This document shows, piece by piece, positions 50,864-60,528 of a stretch of 64,000 nucleotides of DNA. How positions within the stretch are numbered: the stretch's first letter is position 1; each line of letters opens with the position of its first letter. The stretch is from an uncultured Lachnospiraceae bacterium (GTDB taxonomy: Bacteria > Bacillota > Clostridia > Lachnospirales > Lachnospiraceae). Where the stretch lies: assembly GCA_958428365.1 (NCBI GenBank), contig CAUAFT010000006.1:62001-126000 (forward strand). The letters run 5' to 3'. The position numbers and the translations under genes are program-made. The notes below the pieces were generated by a model. That model made no database searches. It was not told where the DNA came from and worked only from the letters and a program-made list of their open reading frames with translations.

Positions 50864-51199
50864 TTAGATAAATTGTGAAATTAAGACTATCAGCCCGGTA
50901 GCCAGTGCCCCCGCAACGGTGCTGATGATCGCTGTTACCGCAGTCCGCTTGTAGGTATTGAAGTTGTCCGCAGGGGCGCGCTCCATCTCGTCGATCCGAC
51001 CGTCCATCTGCTCGACTCTGCCGTCCAGGGAACTGACTGTCTCGTTGATGTGCTTCACCTCTTCCACCAGCTGGACCATTGTGTTTGCCATCGTGTGTAT
51101 CTCATTCACGATCGGTTCCAGCTTGTCCAGCCGGTGCGTGTTGGATTTGGAGCGCTCCTCTGTCTTGGTCAGCCTTTCGATGATTTCTTTTTCTTCCAT
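50864..51199 (-). CDS. XhlA-like hemolysin/lysis protein
   Basis: A 111-residue protein: long coiled coil (HRLDKLEPIVNEI; ISHINETVSSLDGR region) and a C-terminal membrane helix (ISTVAGALATGLIVLISQ), the form of XhlA, which works with the holin in PBSX. AGGGAGG precedes the ATG. Confidence 0.8.
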   Translation of the reverse strand: MEEKEIIERLTKTEERSKSNTHRLDKLEPIVNEIHTMANTMVQLVEEVKHINETVSSLDGRVEQMDGRIDEMERAPADNFNTYKRTAVTAIISTVAGALATGLIVLISQFI

Positions 51200-51237
51200 G
51201 TGTTCACCTCCCTTCTTTTAGGATTGCTGTATAGGAA

Positions 51238-51271
51238 AAGAGCCCTATATCTTCGTTGATATATGGCTCTT
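51238..51271 (-). terminator. Terminator between the fibre and lysis genes
   Basis: AAGAGCC-TATATC and GATATA-GGCTCTT pair on the minus strand, followed by TTTTCC. The lysis genes may have their own promoter or be read through. Confidence 0.65.
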
Positions 51272-51319
51272 GGGCTCTGTTATATATATTCAATTTTATT
51301 ACAGCCTTCCTCCCTTATC

Positions 51320-52690
51320 TTAATAAGACATTATAAATGTGACAGTTACGCTTCCTGTGAATGCACTCCCATCAGATACCTTTAAACATCTAGCCGTAAT
51401 TATGCCTGTCGAACTTGAATATGATAAAGAATTGATAACATAAGTAGATGACCCTGAGTCTATGAAAGCACTTAATACATTCACAATCGGATGTGATCCT
51501 GGTTTCAGGGTTGAAATGTTCCACGTAGCTGTCCCGCTTGAAAATGTCAGCGTTTTTGTTGCATATAAGAGACCATTTATTTTTTCCAGCGTCCCTCCCG
51601 AACTACTATATGCATAAATATTGGGAAAACCCGAAATCAAATTATTAATTTCTGTCTCTGTGTAATATCTGCCATCATGGTCTCCACTTGTCTTATGTGT
51701 GTTTAGGGCTGACACCAAAGAGTTGATTGCATTTACGATACTGGTCTTTACAGATGTAGTAAGAGAAGTAAGCAACCCCACTTTGGCTGATTCATCAATT
51801 AAATCTGAACTCAGACTGTCTATATCATCTTCTATTTGAGTTATTTTGTTCCAGTTCTCACGCTCATACTCTGTAATATGTATCGTCTCATTAATAATAT
51901 GCCCATCCAATTCCGCTTGATTTGCCTTTTTTCCAATCGCATTATCCAACGCCTCTACAACCGTCTCATTCTCTTCTATCGCGTCTGCTACTTCTTTTAA
52001 CGTATCAAGCGTTTCCGGGGCTCCGTTAATTAAATCTGCTATCTTCTGATCCGTATATCCTGTGGACTGTTGATAATAGCTGTCTAACGCCGTCTGTTGC
52101 GCGGTTGATACTGGTTTTTCTGTATCTGCCGTATTATCCACGTTTCCTAACCCTATTTGTGATTTTGTCACGCCATGAGGGTTATTTTTATTCTGTGCGT
52201 GAGTAGCCAAATCATCACTCACACTCAAGACATCCCCTAAGGTTGCTACTCCCGCCCGGTCTACCACAAGCTGTACCGCATCCGCATTTTCCAGTTGGAT
52301 TTTTAATTTCATGTTCACACCGCTAACTGCAACTTCTCCTGCGGGTATGAACAAATTTTCTGTCTGTTCCTTTGCTACCGCAAATAAAACTTCTTCTCCT
52401 TCATCAAGCATTACATAAACTCCGAGCGTCCGCAGATAATATCCCGCACTCAAAGCATCATTATCGAATACAACCATCATTTCTATAACATCATTATCTT
52501 TTGTAATGTTATGAATGGGAACCGTTTGCTTGATCTCCGACAACGCAGACAGTGTATGTAGTGTTTCCTCTTGAAAACTCATTTCAGATGCAGATGCATT
52601 TGTAAATTCCACTTTTTTTCCTGATGTAAAAGCATCGTTTAACAACTTCTTTCCATCTTCTGTTATTACTAATTTAGAGAAATTTGCCAT
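51320..52690 (-). CDS. Tail fibre protein
   Basis: A 456-residue protein: N-terminal tail-joining domain like DUF3751 (about 1-150), a repeat GLGNVDNTADTEKPVSTAQQ (fibre repeat, residue about 180), a coiled middle, and a C-terminal beta-rich end (SGDHDGRYYTETEINNLI, then SGTATWNIS). It likely binds the host surface. Confidence 0.8.
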   Translation of the reverse strand: MANFSKLVITEDGKKLLNDAFTSGKKVEFTNASASEMSFQEETLHTLSALSEIKQTVPIHNITKDNDVIEMMVVFDNDALSAGYYLRTLGVYVMLDEGEEVLFAVAKEQTENLFIPAGEVAVSGVNMKLKIQLENADAVQLVVDRAGVATLGDVLSVSDDLATHAQNKNNPHGVTKSQIGLGNVDNTADTEKPVSTAQQTALDSYYQQSTGYTDQKIADLINGAPETLDTLKEVADAIEENETVVEALDNAIGKKANQAELDGHIINETIHITEYERENWNKITQIEDDIDSLSSDLIDESAKVGLLTSLTTSVKTSIVNAINSLVSALNTHKTSGDHDGRYYTETEINNLISGFPNIYAYSSSGGTLEKINGLLYATKTLTFSSGTATWNISTLKPGSHPIVNVLSAFIDSGSSTYVINSLSYSSSTGIITARCLKVSDGSAFTGSVTVTFIMSY

Positions 52691-52700
52691 TCTACCCCTC

Positions 52701-53240
52701 CTAATTTGTTATTTCTATTACATTTGTGCATGTAATGCCTCCTATGCAAAAAACATTTCCTTTCAAAGACATTTTCACTTCATTCTCAAATATGACCACC
52801 AGATTACACGGCAATACCTCGTCAATGATGGCTTTCAACTGCTCTGTCTGACCAAACAGCTCAAGACTTGTATGAATCTGAATTATATAGTTGTCACTAA
52901 AATCTCCTGTTATTTCAAAATCCGTCTCTCCACATAATACGGCGATTTTCTGTAAAAGCATCTTCATAGTGTACGGAATTGTATTGAACCACTTACTCTG
53001 TACTCTTGAACGCCTGCTCTCCAAAGTATCTTCTCTCGATGGCAGAATGCCTAACATCTTTTCAAACCTTGAAATTCCATATTCATCTGCCGTGGATATG
53101 AAATGATTTGATAAAATTCTGTCCACTGCTTTCCAAACAATTAGAAATTCTGGATTTTCGGCTTTTAAGGCTTCCACAGGCTCCTGATATTCCTGCATGA
53201 AAGGCGGCAGGTACGAAACCAGTTCTACATCCCTTATCAT
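52701..53240 (-). CDS. Baseplate protein, XkdU/YmfQ-like (DUF2313)
   Basis: A 179-residue protein: YLPPFMQEYQEPVEAL and GILPSREDTLESRRSRVQSKW are the DUF2313 marks. The start overlaps the previous stop by four bases. Links the baseplate to the fibre. Confidence 0.85.
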   Translation of the reverse strand: MIRDVELVSYLPPFMQEYQEPVEALKAENPEFLIVWKAVDRILSNHFISTADEYGISRFEKMLGILPSREDTLESRRSRVQSKWFNTIPYTMKMLLQKIAVLCGETDFEITGDFSDNYIIQIHTSLELFGQTEQLKAIIDEVLPCNLVVIFENEVKMSLKGNVFCIGGITCTNVIEITN

Positions 53241-54451
53241 CCCGATACACCTCCCAGCACCGGAATCTGAAATTCCGTCAAAGTTAGGTTGCTTGCTCCG
53301 TCATTAATTTTAGTATCCTCTATGTCAACGACTCCCTTTATCCCAAGAATCCTAGTTTCAATCTGGCTAATTCTGATTACGGTGTAAGTATGGTCCGCCC
53401 ACTCCTTTCTTAATTCCAGCAAATAGGCTTCTATTACTTCCCGAATAGAAGTTTCCAGATTTGACCAGCTATATCCTTCCTCAAAAGTGAGTACTGTAGA
53501 CACATAAACCGGCACTGGTTCCGCACTATTTACCTGAACTACATGACCGATAGGCGCAAGACCATATCCCTCCCCAGCGTTTTGTACCGGGTCAATGGCT
53601 GTCTGGATAGTGTCCAGCAACACGGAAGATGCTTCTCCGAAGTCCAGGGAATTAACCACTGTGAGCAGAACTGTACCGCCAACGGTCAGTTTCTTATTGC
53701 ATGCAGCCACATATACTTTTGACAGCCACAAAGCAACTTTCTCATCCACCCCAGAGATTACCGACTGATACCAGTCCATCACCGCCTGGGAGGGCAGCAG
53801 CTCCGATGGGCGGATGTCATTATTCCATACTCTGCTTACTTTCAGATTCCCTACCCCATCTATTTTTCTTACTTTTTCCAGATAATCCGCCCGGTTCCCA
53901 CCAAAAGCCTGCTCCTTAAAAGAATCAAAATACCGTTTCCTTAACACTTCGGTATCTTCCTCATCTTCTCCCGGTATCAGTACTTCTGTAAGAGATGCCG
54001 TTTGCAGTCCATTGATATATTCTATCGGGGTCATGTTCCCTAAATACTGGTTTCCGATAATGCCGGGGGTCTCGCACTGTACCTGATAATAACTTGCTTC
54101 GCTGTCTTCGGAAATCAACTCCAAAACAATATAATTTATTTCCCCTATGTTGAACCGCTGCCCGGTCAGATCAATCCCCGCCGGGGTAAACTTACCCAAC
54201 AGAACAGCGTTGGTTGCCTCCTCAGGGGTAATTCCCCTATCCTTGCAGAGCAAAATTAAAAATTCCCTTGCCGCTGTATCTCCATATGAGTTCTTAATCA
54301 AAGTATCCAGTTCAATATAGAGTATCTGCAATTCGATCGCCGTCGCACTTTGTGTATCATATATTAAGGAGCTTTCCCTTTTGTCCAGCTCATTGGATAC
54401 CCGCTCAAGCATCCTTTCCAAAATCACATCATAGGTAACCTCTTCATACAT
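53237..54451 (-). CDS. Baseplate protein J-like (XkdT)
   Basis: A 404-residue protein: N-terminal DKRESSLIYDTQSATA, middle FTPAGIDLTGQRF and IGNQYLGNMTPIEYINGL, IPGEDEEDTEVLRKRYFDSF. These are the marks of baseplate J/gp47. It forms the wedge of the contractile tail. Overlaps the neighbours by one and four bases. Confidence 0.9.
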   Translation of the reverse strand: MYEEVTYDVILERMLERVSNELDKRESSLIYDTQSATAIELQILYIELDTLIKNSYGDTAAREFLILLCKDRGITPEEATNAVLLGKFTPAGIDLTGQRFNIGEINYIVLELISEDSEASYYQVQCETPGIIGNQYLGNMTPIEYINGLQTASLTEVLIPGEDEEDTEVLRKRYFDSFKEQAFGGNRADYLEKVRKIDGVGNLKVSRVWNNDIRPSELLPSQAVMDWYQSVISGVDEKVALWLSKVYVAACNKKLTVGGTVLLTVVNSLDFGEASSVLLDTIQTAIDPVQNAGEGYGLAPIGHVVQVNSAEPVPVYVSTVLTFEEGYSWSNLETSIREVIEAYLLELRKEWADHTYTVIRISQIETRILGIKGVVDIEDTKINDGASNLTLTEFQIPVLGGVSG

Positions 54452-54858
54452 CAGATCTCCACCTCCTTTTCCTCTTTTAGATCTCCAAATATCGTGTGAA
54501 CGGTGAATGTTGTATGGATGCTGCCTTTTACACTGATATCATGTTCAAACTCATCCACTCCAGTTATACGATCGTCCTGCGTCAGGGCTTCCGTGATTCG
54601 CCGTTCCAGTTCCGGGCAAACGTAAGTGACCGGTTCCCCATACAGATCCAGGGTCTCAATTCCATAATTCCAGGAATAAATAAGATGCTGATACCTCTCT
54701 GTACTTAGGATCCGGAATACTGTCTGTCTCATGGCATCCAGCCCATCCACGAATCCGCGGACATTTTTTCCTTCTGATAATTCCATCTTATAAGTTTTGC
54801 TTGGCTGCTCTTCAATTTCAAAATCTTGTTCTAAAAATCCTGCTGTTGAAGGAATCAT
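54451..54858 (-). CDS. Baseplate protein, XkdS-like (DUF2634)
   Basis: A 135-residue protein: PSKTYKMELSEGKNVRGFVDG, then SWNYGIETLDLYGE, the DUF2634 motif; similar to gp25-type baseplate proteins. Overlaps its neighbours by a few bases. Confidence 0.85.
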   Translation of the reverse strand: MIPSTAGFLEQDFEIEEQPSKTYKMELSEGKNVRGFVDGLDAMRQTVFRILSTERYQHLIYSWNYGIETLDLYGEPVTYVCPELERRITEALTQDDRITGVDEFEHDISVKGSIHTTFTVHTIFGDLKEEKEVEI

Positions 54859-55319
54859 GTTCCAATCCTATCCCATACAATATATTTCTGACCACCCTGC
54901 TGTCTAACCAGGAGCACTTCATCACCGGCAACCAAGCTATTACGAATGGTGATTTCCTGTTCTCCTGCAATATGGTGGCTATGTGTAGATGACACCTCCG
55001 CAGTACTCCCCTTAAATTCATGGTCGTGTTCGGGCTCTCCTTCTTTTTGTGTTTTTCCCTGGAAAGTATGTGTATGGGAATCCGATGCGCTTTCCGTATC
55101 CATGTCTACTGCTATCAACATTTTATAATCTGTCACATTCCTCGTTAAGACCAATTGGGATTCCCCCAGCACCATTTTCTGTTCCACATTAATTTTCAGC
55201 GGAGAAGCGCTCTCCACAGTACCGAAATAGACATTGACTGGCTTCGTGGATTCCATTGCATCAATCGCAGATTTTTTAATTATTTTTACCAATTCCACTG
55301 CATCAGGCAACGAACTCAC
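54855..55319 (-). CDS. Baseplate protein, XkdR-like (DUF2577)
   Basis: A 154-residue protein with the DUF2577 N-terminus (SLPDAVELVKIIKKSA) and a histidine-rich part (SDSHTHTF, EPEHDHEF, STHSHHIAG) that may bind metal, as baseplate spike-tip proteins do. Overlaps the previous gene by 17 bases. Confidence 0.85.
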   Translation of the reverse strand: MSSLPDAVELVKIIKKSAIDAMESTKPVNVYFGTVESASPLKINVEQKMVLGESQLVLTRNVTDYKMLIAVDMDTESASDSHTHTFQGKTQKEGEPEHDHEFKGSTAEVSSTHSHHIAGEQEITIRNSLVAGDEVLLVRQQGGQKYIVWDRIGT

Positions 55320-56283
55320 CTCCTCTAAGTGTCAGATCCATAAAGTGCTCATTTTCTTTGAATGTATGTCGTACTTTCTCTACGAGCATAAAATTACGCA
55401 GGCACACGTCTCCTAAATCCATGTTGACTACAATCATGGAGCCCGCCCGCACCCTGGTATCTCCAAGGGCATTTGTGATTTTCAAATTTCGTGTCTTTTT
55501 GTTGTAAAGAGAAAGCAGGGCATCTGCCTTTGCCTGCCCGTTTTCTCCTTCGGACAACGTGTCAAAGTATTGCAGAATACCCCACTTGTTAATGTTGGAC
55601 GAATCCTGGGTGATGTATACATCACGATATCCCGTCTCTTCGTTGTCATATGTCAATTTGATTTTATTGTATGTATCATCGTCTATGGAGGACGTGTAAT
55701 CAAAATTTTCTCCCGTCTCTTCGTCTACCATTAGATAGTAGTCTCCCTTTCCCACATACATATTCGATATGTTTTTCAGAGTCAATTTGCCGAAGTCATC
55801 ATATAGTACAAACATCTCCTTTCTATTCGTCAGTGTGAGGTCCAGGGCGTTTTCTATCATCTCAAACAGACTTGTATTTTCCTCCACCCTGGACGGGATC
55901 ACATATCCGGTATCTTCCAGTTTTCCGACATTTAAGGCATAGTCCTCGGCAATCATCCTAATAAATTGGGATGCCGTCTTATTCTCATACACTTTAGTGT
56001 CTTTATTCTTCAGATACCGAAGCTGGTCGTATGCAGTAATGGTAATCAACTGTTTTTTATCGCGCTGCTGCTTGAATACAAAGCCGAAGAATATATTCTT
56101 GCCATCTACCTTCATTCGGACGGGGCTTCCCTCTGAGAAATCTAAGATATCATCTTTTAGGACTTTAAATGTCAATTTTCCAGGGGTACTTCTGCGTTCC
56201 GTGGACCATTCGATACCCTCTTCCACCACAGGCTGATAAACCTTGGTTCCTTTTTCATTCCCGATTAATAATTCAACATTCAG
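55303..56283 (-). CDS. XkdQ-like baseplate/tail protein, non-ATG start
   Basis: The last in-frame ATG is not at the N-terminus: the frame reads back to VELLIGNEKGTKVYQP, like other XkdQ proteins, and to a CTG at 56283 with GGAGG eight bases upstream. The ATG just before is off by one base. The product would have 326 residues with the gpD-like domain (LITITAYDQLRYLKNKDT). A CTG start or an extra base is possible. Confidence 0.75.
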   Translation of the reverse strand: MNVELLIGNEKGTKVYQPVVEEGIEWSTERRSTPGKLTFKVLKDDILDFSEGSPVRMKVDGKNIFFGFVFKQQRDKKQLITITAYDQLRYLKNKDTKVYENKTASQFIRMIAEDYALNVGKLEDTGYVIPSRVEENTSLFEMIENALDLTLTNRKEMFVLYDDFGKLTLKNISNMYVGKGDYYLMVDEETGENFDYTSSIDDDTYNKIKLTYDNEETGYRDVYITQDSSNINKWGILQYFDTLSEGENGQAKADALLSLYNKKTRNLKITNALGDTRVRAGSMIVVNMDLGDVCLRNFMLVEKVRHTFKENEHFMDLTLRGGEFVA

Positions 56284-56295
56284 TCATACCACCTC

Positions 56296-56985
56296 CTAGA
56301 TTGCCGGAATCACAAGCACCTGACCGGGGTAAATCAGATTCGGATTACCGCCTATAACTCCCTGATTCGCATTGTATATTACTGTGTAGAGCGAACCATT
56401 TCCATAAAAACGCTTTGCGATATTCCAGAGACAGTCTCCGCTGACTACTGTATAGGTCTGATTTGCAGGAGGCGCCGGCGCATTTGACGTCTCTCTGTTG
56501 GACTCTGTGCTTGCGGCCGGCTTTTCCTTCTTCATCTTGATCTTGACCTTTTTTGTTCCGTATTCACGGTACTGTTTTAGATTGACTTTTACTTTTATAT
56601 CAAATCCTTCCCCCGCATCTTCTGTGATTTTGTAGTCCTCCAGCGAAACCTTTACATTAGTGTTAAAGAGCTTTTTCCCGTTCGGCATCCTTCGACATAT
56701 AATGAATTGGAACGGTTTTTTGCTGTTCTTAAGTTTTTCAAAATAATCCAGAAAATACATGGCACTTTTGAAACCGGATTTGTATACCGCAAATGGATAC
56801 TTTACCTGAGGTATCAGGCATTCAAACTCAATATCCGTCAGTCCCGCCTCTTTTAACAGGTTGATTTCTCCCTCATTGATGAGGGTCACTGTCTCATTGG
56901 CACTATTAATGCTGATGTCAATTTTCTCCGGGGTGATAGGCAGGAGTATTTTTTTTAAGTATACATCGTAGCCTTTCTTTGCCAT
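56296..56985 (-). CDS. LysM-containing tail protein, XkdP-like
   Basis: A 229-residue protein: N-terminal XkdP domain (KKILLPITPEKIDISIN) and C-terminal LysM (about 180-229, YTVVSGDCLWNIAKRFYGNG). It binds peptidoglycan near the tail tip. The next gene start lies in its GGAGG stop region. Confidence 0.9.
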   Translation of the reverse strand: MAKKGYDVYLKKILLPITPEKIDISINSANETVTLINEGEINLLKEAGLTDIEFECLIPQVKYPFAVYKSGFKSAMYFLDYFEKLKNSKKPFQFIICRRMPNGKKLFNTNVKVSLEDYKITEDAGEGFDIKVKVNLKQYREYGTKKVKIKMKKEKPAASTESNRETSNAPAPPANQTYTVVSGDCLWNIAKRFYGNGSLYTVIYNANQGVIGGNPNLIYPGQVLVIPAI

Positions 56986-59559
56986 TTATGCATGTACTCC
57001 TTCCGTTATGATATCTACGGCTTCATTTACCGCGCTTGTTAAATGAGACATGATCCCATCCAGGTCAGTGGTGCTCTTTATGGTGTTCTTCATACCAGAC
57101 TGGTCAATATTGACTTCTGCCACGGTGAATCGGTTCACAGTCTCCTGTTCTGCAATGTCACGCAGGTATTTCAGATCTTCCTGGGTGATGTCCAGGGAAT
57201 CCCGGATTGCCCCGGTATTGTCCGCGATACTGCTTACTCCGTTGCCGACTCCAGAGTTGTCCAGGGCGGTGCCAAGGTTATTATTACTACTGCCTCCACC
57301 TTCTCCATATCCATTTAACATATCTGTATAATCATCTGGATTCGGAATGTTGTCTGTTCCAAACATATCAAGTAAGCCATTGATTTTATCTCCAATGCCA
57401 TCTCCCCATTCAGCTCCAGCATTGAACGCATCCTGTACCCATCCAGACTGGAATGTATCAAAGCTACTGTATCCTTCATTGAATGCGTCTGAAATGGATG
57501 TGTATTCCTCTGTATTCCCTGCCGCTTCTCTCGATTTCGCCGCATATTCATCCGCAGCAGATGCAATTCCAGAGTAGTCAAACTCTACGAAAGGCAGTTT
57601 ATTTAGAGCCACGCATATACTTTCAATGACTGATAGGCAGGTAGAGAGCAAATCGTACCACCACGACTGTACAGCAGATATAGCATTATGAAAAGCTGCC
57701 ATGATGTTCTGCCCAAGGGCGTTGATTGCCATGCCAATACCAAGCGCTATATTTGCAACGGTTAACCCTAGATTTTTAAAGAACTGAATCACTACACTTA
57801 CACCACCGCAAATCACACTGAACCCTGAACTTGCAACACCTGTCATCTTTGCAATCGCATTGCAAACCGCAAAGATAATCGCAATCAGTGCAATAATAAG
57901 CACAATTATCCATGCAATGGGAGATGCCGACATTGCGGTATTCCACGCCCATTGCGCTGCAGTAACAACGGCTGTTGCCGCTGCTGTTATTCCTTGATAA
58001 GCGGCATATATTGCTAATGCAGCAATTACACCATATACAATAGGACCTATGATGGACCAATTATCGGCTATAAAACCGCCGACGGTACCAATCACATCAA
58101 AAATACACGAAACTACACTTGCTAACACCGCTATCGCCTGAATCGCTCCGTCCACGAAACTTTGGAATGCTTCACTATTCGCTAAATCATTTATTTGCTG
58201 AAGCACAGGCTGAAAAGCCATCAGCGCTGTATTTCGAATTGACTGTCCGACTTGTGCCAAAGTCATAGGCATCGACTCAAATTCAGCATTGATTTCATCC
58301 GAAGCGGCAAAAATAGCCGATTTCACAATATCCGCGGACAGCTGCCCTTCAGATGCCATATCCCGAATCTGTCCGATCGGAACATCCATGTAGTCAGCGA
58401 TATTCTGAATCAGATTCGGCGCCTGTTCAAAGATACTATTCAACTCGTCACCACGCAATACGCCGGAGCCCAAGGCTTGAGATAATTGCAGCATGGCGTT
58501 TTCCGCCTCCTGGGTAGATGCCCCGGCAATCGTCATCTGTTTTTGAATTAAATTCGCAAAAGCAACTACCTCCTGGGAGCTACTGAATGCATCTTTTGCA
58601 TTATTTCCGAATCGTGCAACGACATCCACCATTTCGGAAAAAGAACCTCGTGCATTCTGGGCTGACGCGTAAACCATATTGACTAATTCCTGCGTAGACT
58701 GCATACCATCATTCATAAGATTCAACCTTGCTGTTGTCTGTGTTAGCTCATCCGAAAGGTTCAATGCTTGTTTTACACTTTGTAACGTTAAATATGCGGT
58801 AGCGATCCCTTTAATGCTATTAAGAAGTCCTCCTGAAGCTGAGGTCCCATCCCGTATCTGCTGGTTGAATTGTTCCTGTGTCTCTATGTTGTCCCGGATA
58901 TACCTTTCTGTATTACTAACTGTCTGGGACAATCTCATATAAGCTGTGTTAGTTGCACTCACATCCATACTTCCCATTGCATTGACCAGATTGTTTTGTT
59001 CCCGGATGATCTGATTCAGTTGCGACCTCAGATGTTCTAACTGCGCATTGGCAGTATCGGTCCCCATATCAATGGGATTACTCTCTATCTGCTGTTGGAT
59101 CATCTGCATCCTCTGAGTCAGCCCGCTAATATCCTGTGTGGCAGTATCTGGCAAAATATCCATTGTACTGGCTGTCTGGTCGATAACCGCCTGCATCTGA
59201 TGCATATTACTTAGCATTTGATTTGTACTCTGAATCTCCTGTTCAAAACGTTCCATCCCGGCACCGCCAAACACTTCCAAACCGTCTGATTGCCACTGGA
59301 CCGGGATCTGTACAGGCTTCGCCGTGCTTGTTGCGGCAGAAGTCGTGTTCTCTATAGCAGAGCTCAGTTCATTCAATTCCATTGTAGCCTCGTTAATCGC
59401 ATCGGAAATTCCCTGAAAGGTATTCGTGTCAATATCCACATTCATTCCCTGTTGCAGTTCACCCATCGAATAGACCGCAAGATTCACAGCGTCAATAATG
59501 CTATACAACACATTGCTGAAACTATCCTGTAACTCAATCCCTGTACTAATACCCGCCAT
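56986..59559 (-). CDS. Tape measure protein
   Basis: The ATG at 59559 gives 857 residues. Coiled-coil N-terminus (about 1-250), the tape-measure domain (DELTQTTARLNLMNDGMQST; GSGVLRGDELNSIFEQAPN; IRDMASEGQLSADIV), membrane segments (about 500-600) and a C-terminal part. Sets tail length and helps DNA entry. It follows the frameshifted chaperone stop by four bases. Confidence 0.9.
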   Translation of the reverse strand: MAGISTGIELQDSFSNVLYSIIDAVNLAVYSMGELQQGMNVDIDTNTFQGISDAINEATMELNELSSAIENTTSAATSTAKPVQIPVQWQSDGLEVFGGAGMERFEQEIQSTNQMLSNMHQMQAVIDQTASTMDILPDTATQDISGLTQRMQMIQQQIESNPIDMGTDTANAQLEHLRSQLNQIIREQNNLVNAMGSMDVSATNTAYMRLSQTVSNTERYIRDNIETQEQFNQQIRDGTSASGGLLNSIKGIATAYLTLQSVKQALNLSDELTQTTARLNLMNDGMQSTQELVNMVYASAQNARGSFSEMVDVVARFGNNAKDAFSSSQEVVAFANLIQKQMTIAGASTQEAENAMLQLSQALGSGVLRGDELNSIFEQAPNLIQNIADYMDVPIGQIRDMASEGQLSADIVKSAIFAASDEINAEFESMPMTLAQVGQSIRNTALMAFQPVLQQINDLANSEAFQSFVDGAIQAIAVLASVVSCIFDVIGTVGGFIADNWSIIGPIVYGVIAALAIYAAYQGITAAATAVVTAAQWAWNTAMSASPIAWIIVLIIALIAIIFAVCNAIAKMTGVASSGFSVICGGVSVVIQFFKNLGLTVANIALGIGMAINALGQNIMAAFHNAISAVQSWWYDLLSTCLSVIESICVALNKLPFVEFDYSGIASAADEYAAKSREAAGNTEEYTSISDAFNEGYSSFDTFQSGWVQDAFNAGAEWGDGIGDKINGLLDMFGTDNIPNPDDYTDMLNGYGEGGGSSNNNLGTALDNSGVGNGVSSIADNTGAIRDSLDITQEDLKYLRDIAEQETVNRFTVAEVNIDQSGMKNTIKSTTDLDGIMSHLTSAVNEAVDIITEGVHA

Positions 59560-59563
59560 AGAC

Positions 59564-60186
59564 TCACCGTCCTTTCTTTCTGGCTTTACTTTCCGCTTTC
59601 TTCTTTTCCTTTTTGTCATTCTCAATCTTGATTTTAATTGAAGCTATGACAAAGGCTTTTTCCTGTTCGTCCATCTCTAAAAAAGCGGATGGTAGAATAT
59701 GAAGTTTATGAAGGGCATAGTAAGCGAAGTTCGCTTCCCCATCCCCTTCCTCTATTAGTTTTTTGCTTCTTCCACCTTATCATCCAGACTTTTGGTGAAT
59801 CCCTGGAACTTCTGAACCCACATGCTGAGTTCCTGATATTCCCCGGCATCATCCACCATAGCAAAAAGCAAATCTTCCGGGGTCTTTACTCCGTAAGAAT
59901 CCTGCAATTCCGCATCGTACAAATCTGGATATACGACAGATGCACAAATCATTTTTGATAAGTATTTAGCGGTGTCCACTCGCGGTCTGTACATATTTGG
60001 TTTTCCTGTTACTTGTACCTCACTGGTACAGGTCTCTTTTAATTCTTCATTTTCCTTTGATGTGATGTGCCTAAATTCCCATTCTAACGGCTTTCCGCCC
60101 TCATCTAACAGGCTCGCCGTTGGAGCGAACTTCTCATTCTCCTTTACTACTTTGTTGGCTTTCATAAACTTTGAAAATTTTGACAT
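59564..60186 (-). CDS. Tail assembly chaperone with -1 frameshift (XkdN-like, G/GT)
   Basis: Frame 0 (59755-60186) codes for 143 residues (SKENEELKETCTSEV; XkdN type). The last codons are GCA AAA AAC TAA: heptamer A AAA AAC at 59764-59758. After a -1 slip the frame goes on to 59564 with NFAYYALHKLHILPSAFLEM and a basic tail, 207 residues in all. This is the G/GT layout of long-tailed phages. Confidence 0.85.
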
Positions 60187-60260
60187 ACTCTTGTCCTCTC
60201 TTTCTTTATTTTTGTATATAAAAAGAGAGCCTATTGCTAAGCTCTCTAATTATCGTTAAA

Positions 60261-60527
60261 TTACTCTGTTTTACAATTTGCTATTTCAAATTCTTCATTG
60301 ACCGATTCTCTTAAGGCTTCCATTGCTTTTTTTATTTCAAACAGGTAATCCGTCAAAATGTCCATCTTCGTTTCCGCACTTTGATAACCGCACTTAAGCA
60401 ACAATTCATCTGGCTCGCCTCCACTGAAATATCCCTGTTTCAAATCATCACATATGGTATTTGCCTTATTATGTGCTATCTCTAAATCTGAAAGACTATT
60501 ATCTAATTCGTATAAATTCTTTACCAT
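60261..60527 (-). CDS. Small helical protein, 88 residues (paralog family)
   Basis: SLSDLEIAHNKANTICDDL, GYFSGGEPDELLLKC, ILTDYLFEI. It closely matches 48941-49198; the satellite has a more distant copy. Lies between the tail chaperone and antirepressor relic, in a cargo block. Confidence 0.65.
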   Translation of the reverse strand: MVKNLYELDNSLSDLEIAHNKANTICDDLKQGYFSGGEPDELLLKCGYQSAETKMDILTDYLFEIKKAMEALRESVNEEFEIANCKTE

Positions 60528-60528
60528 A

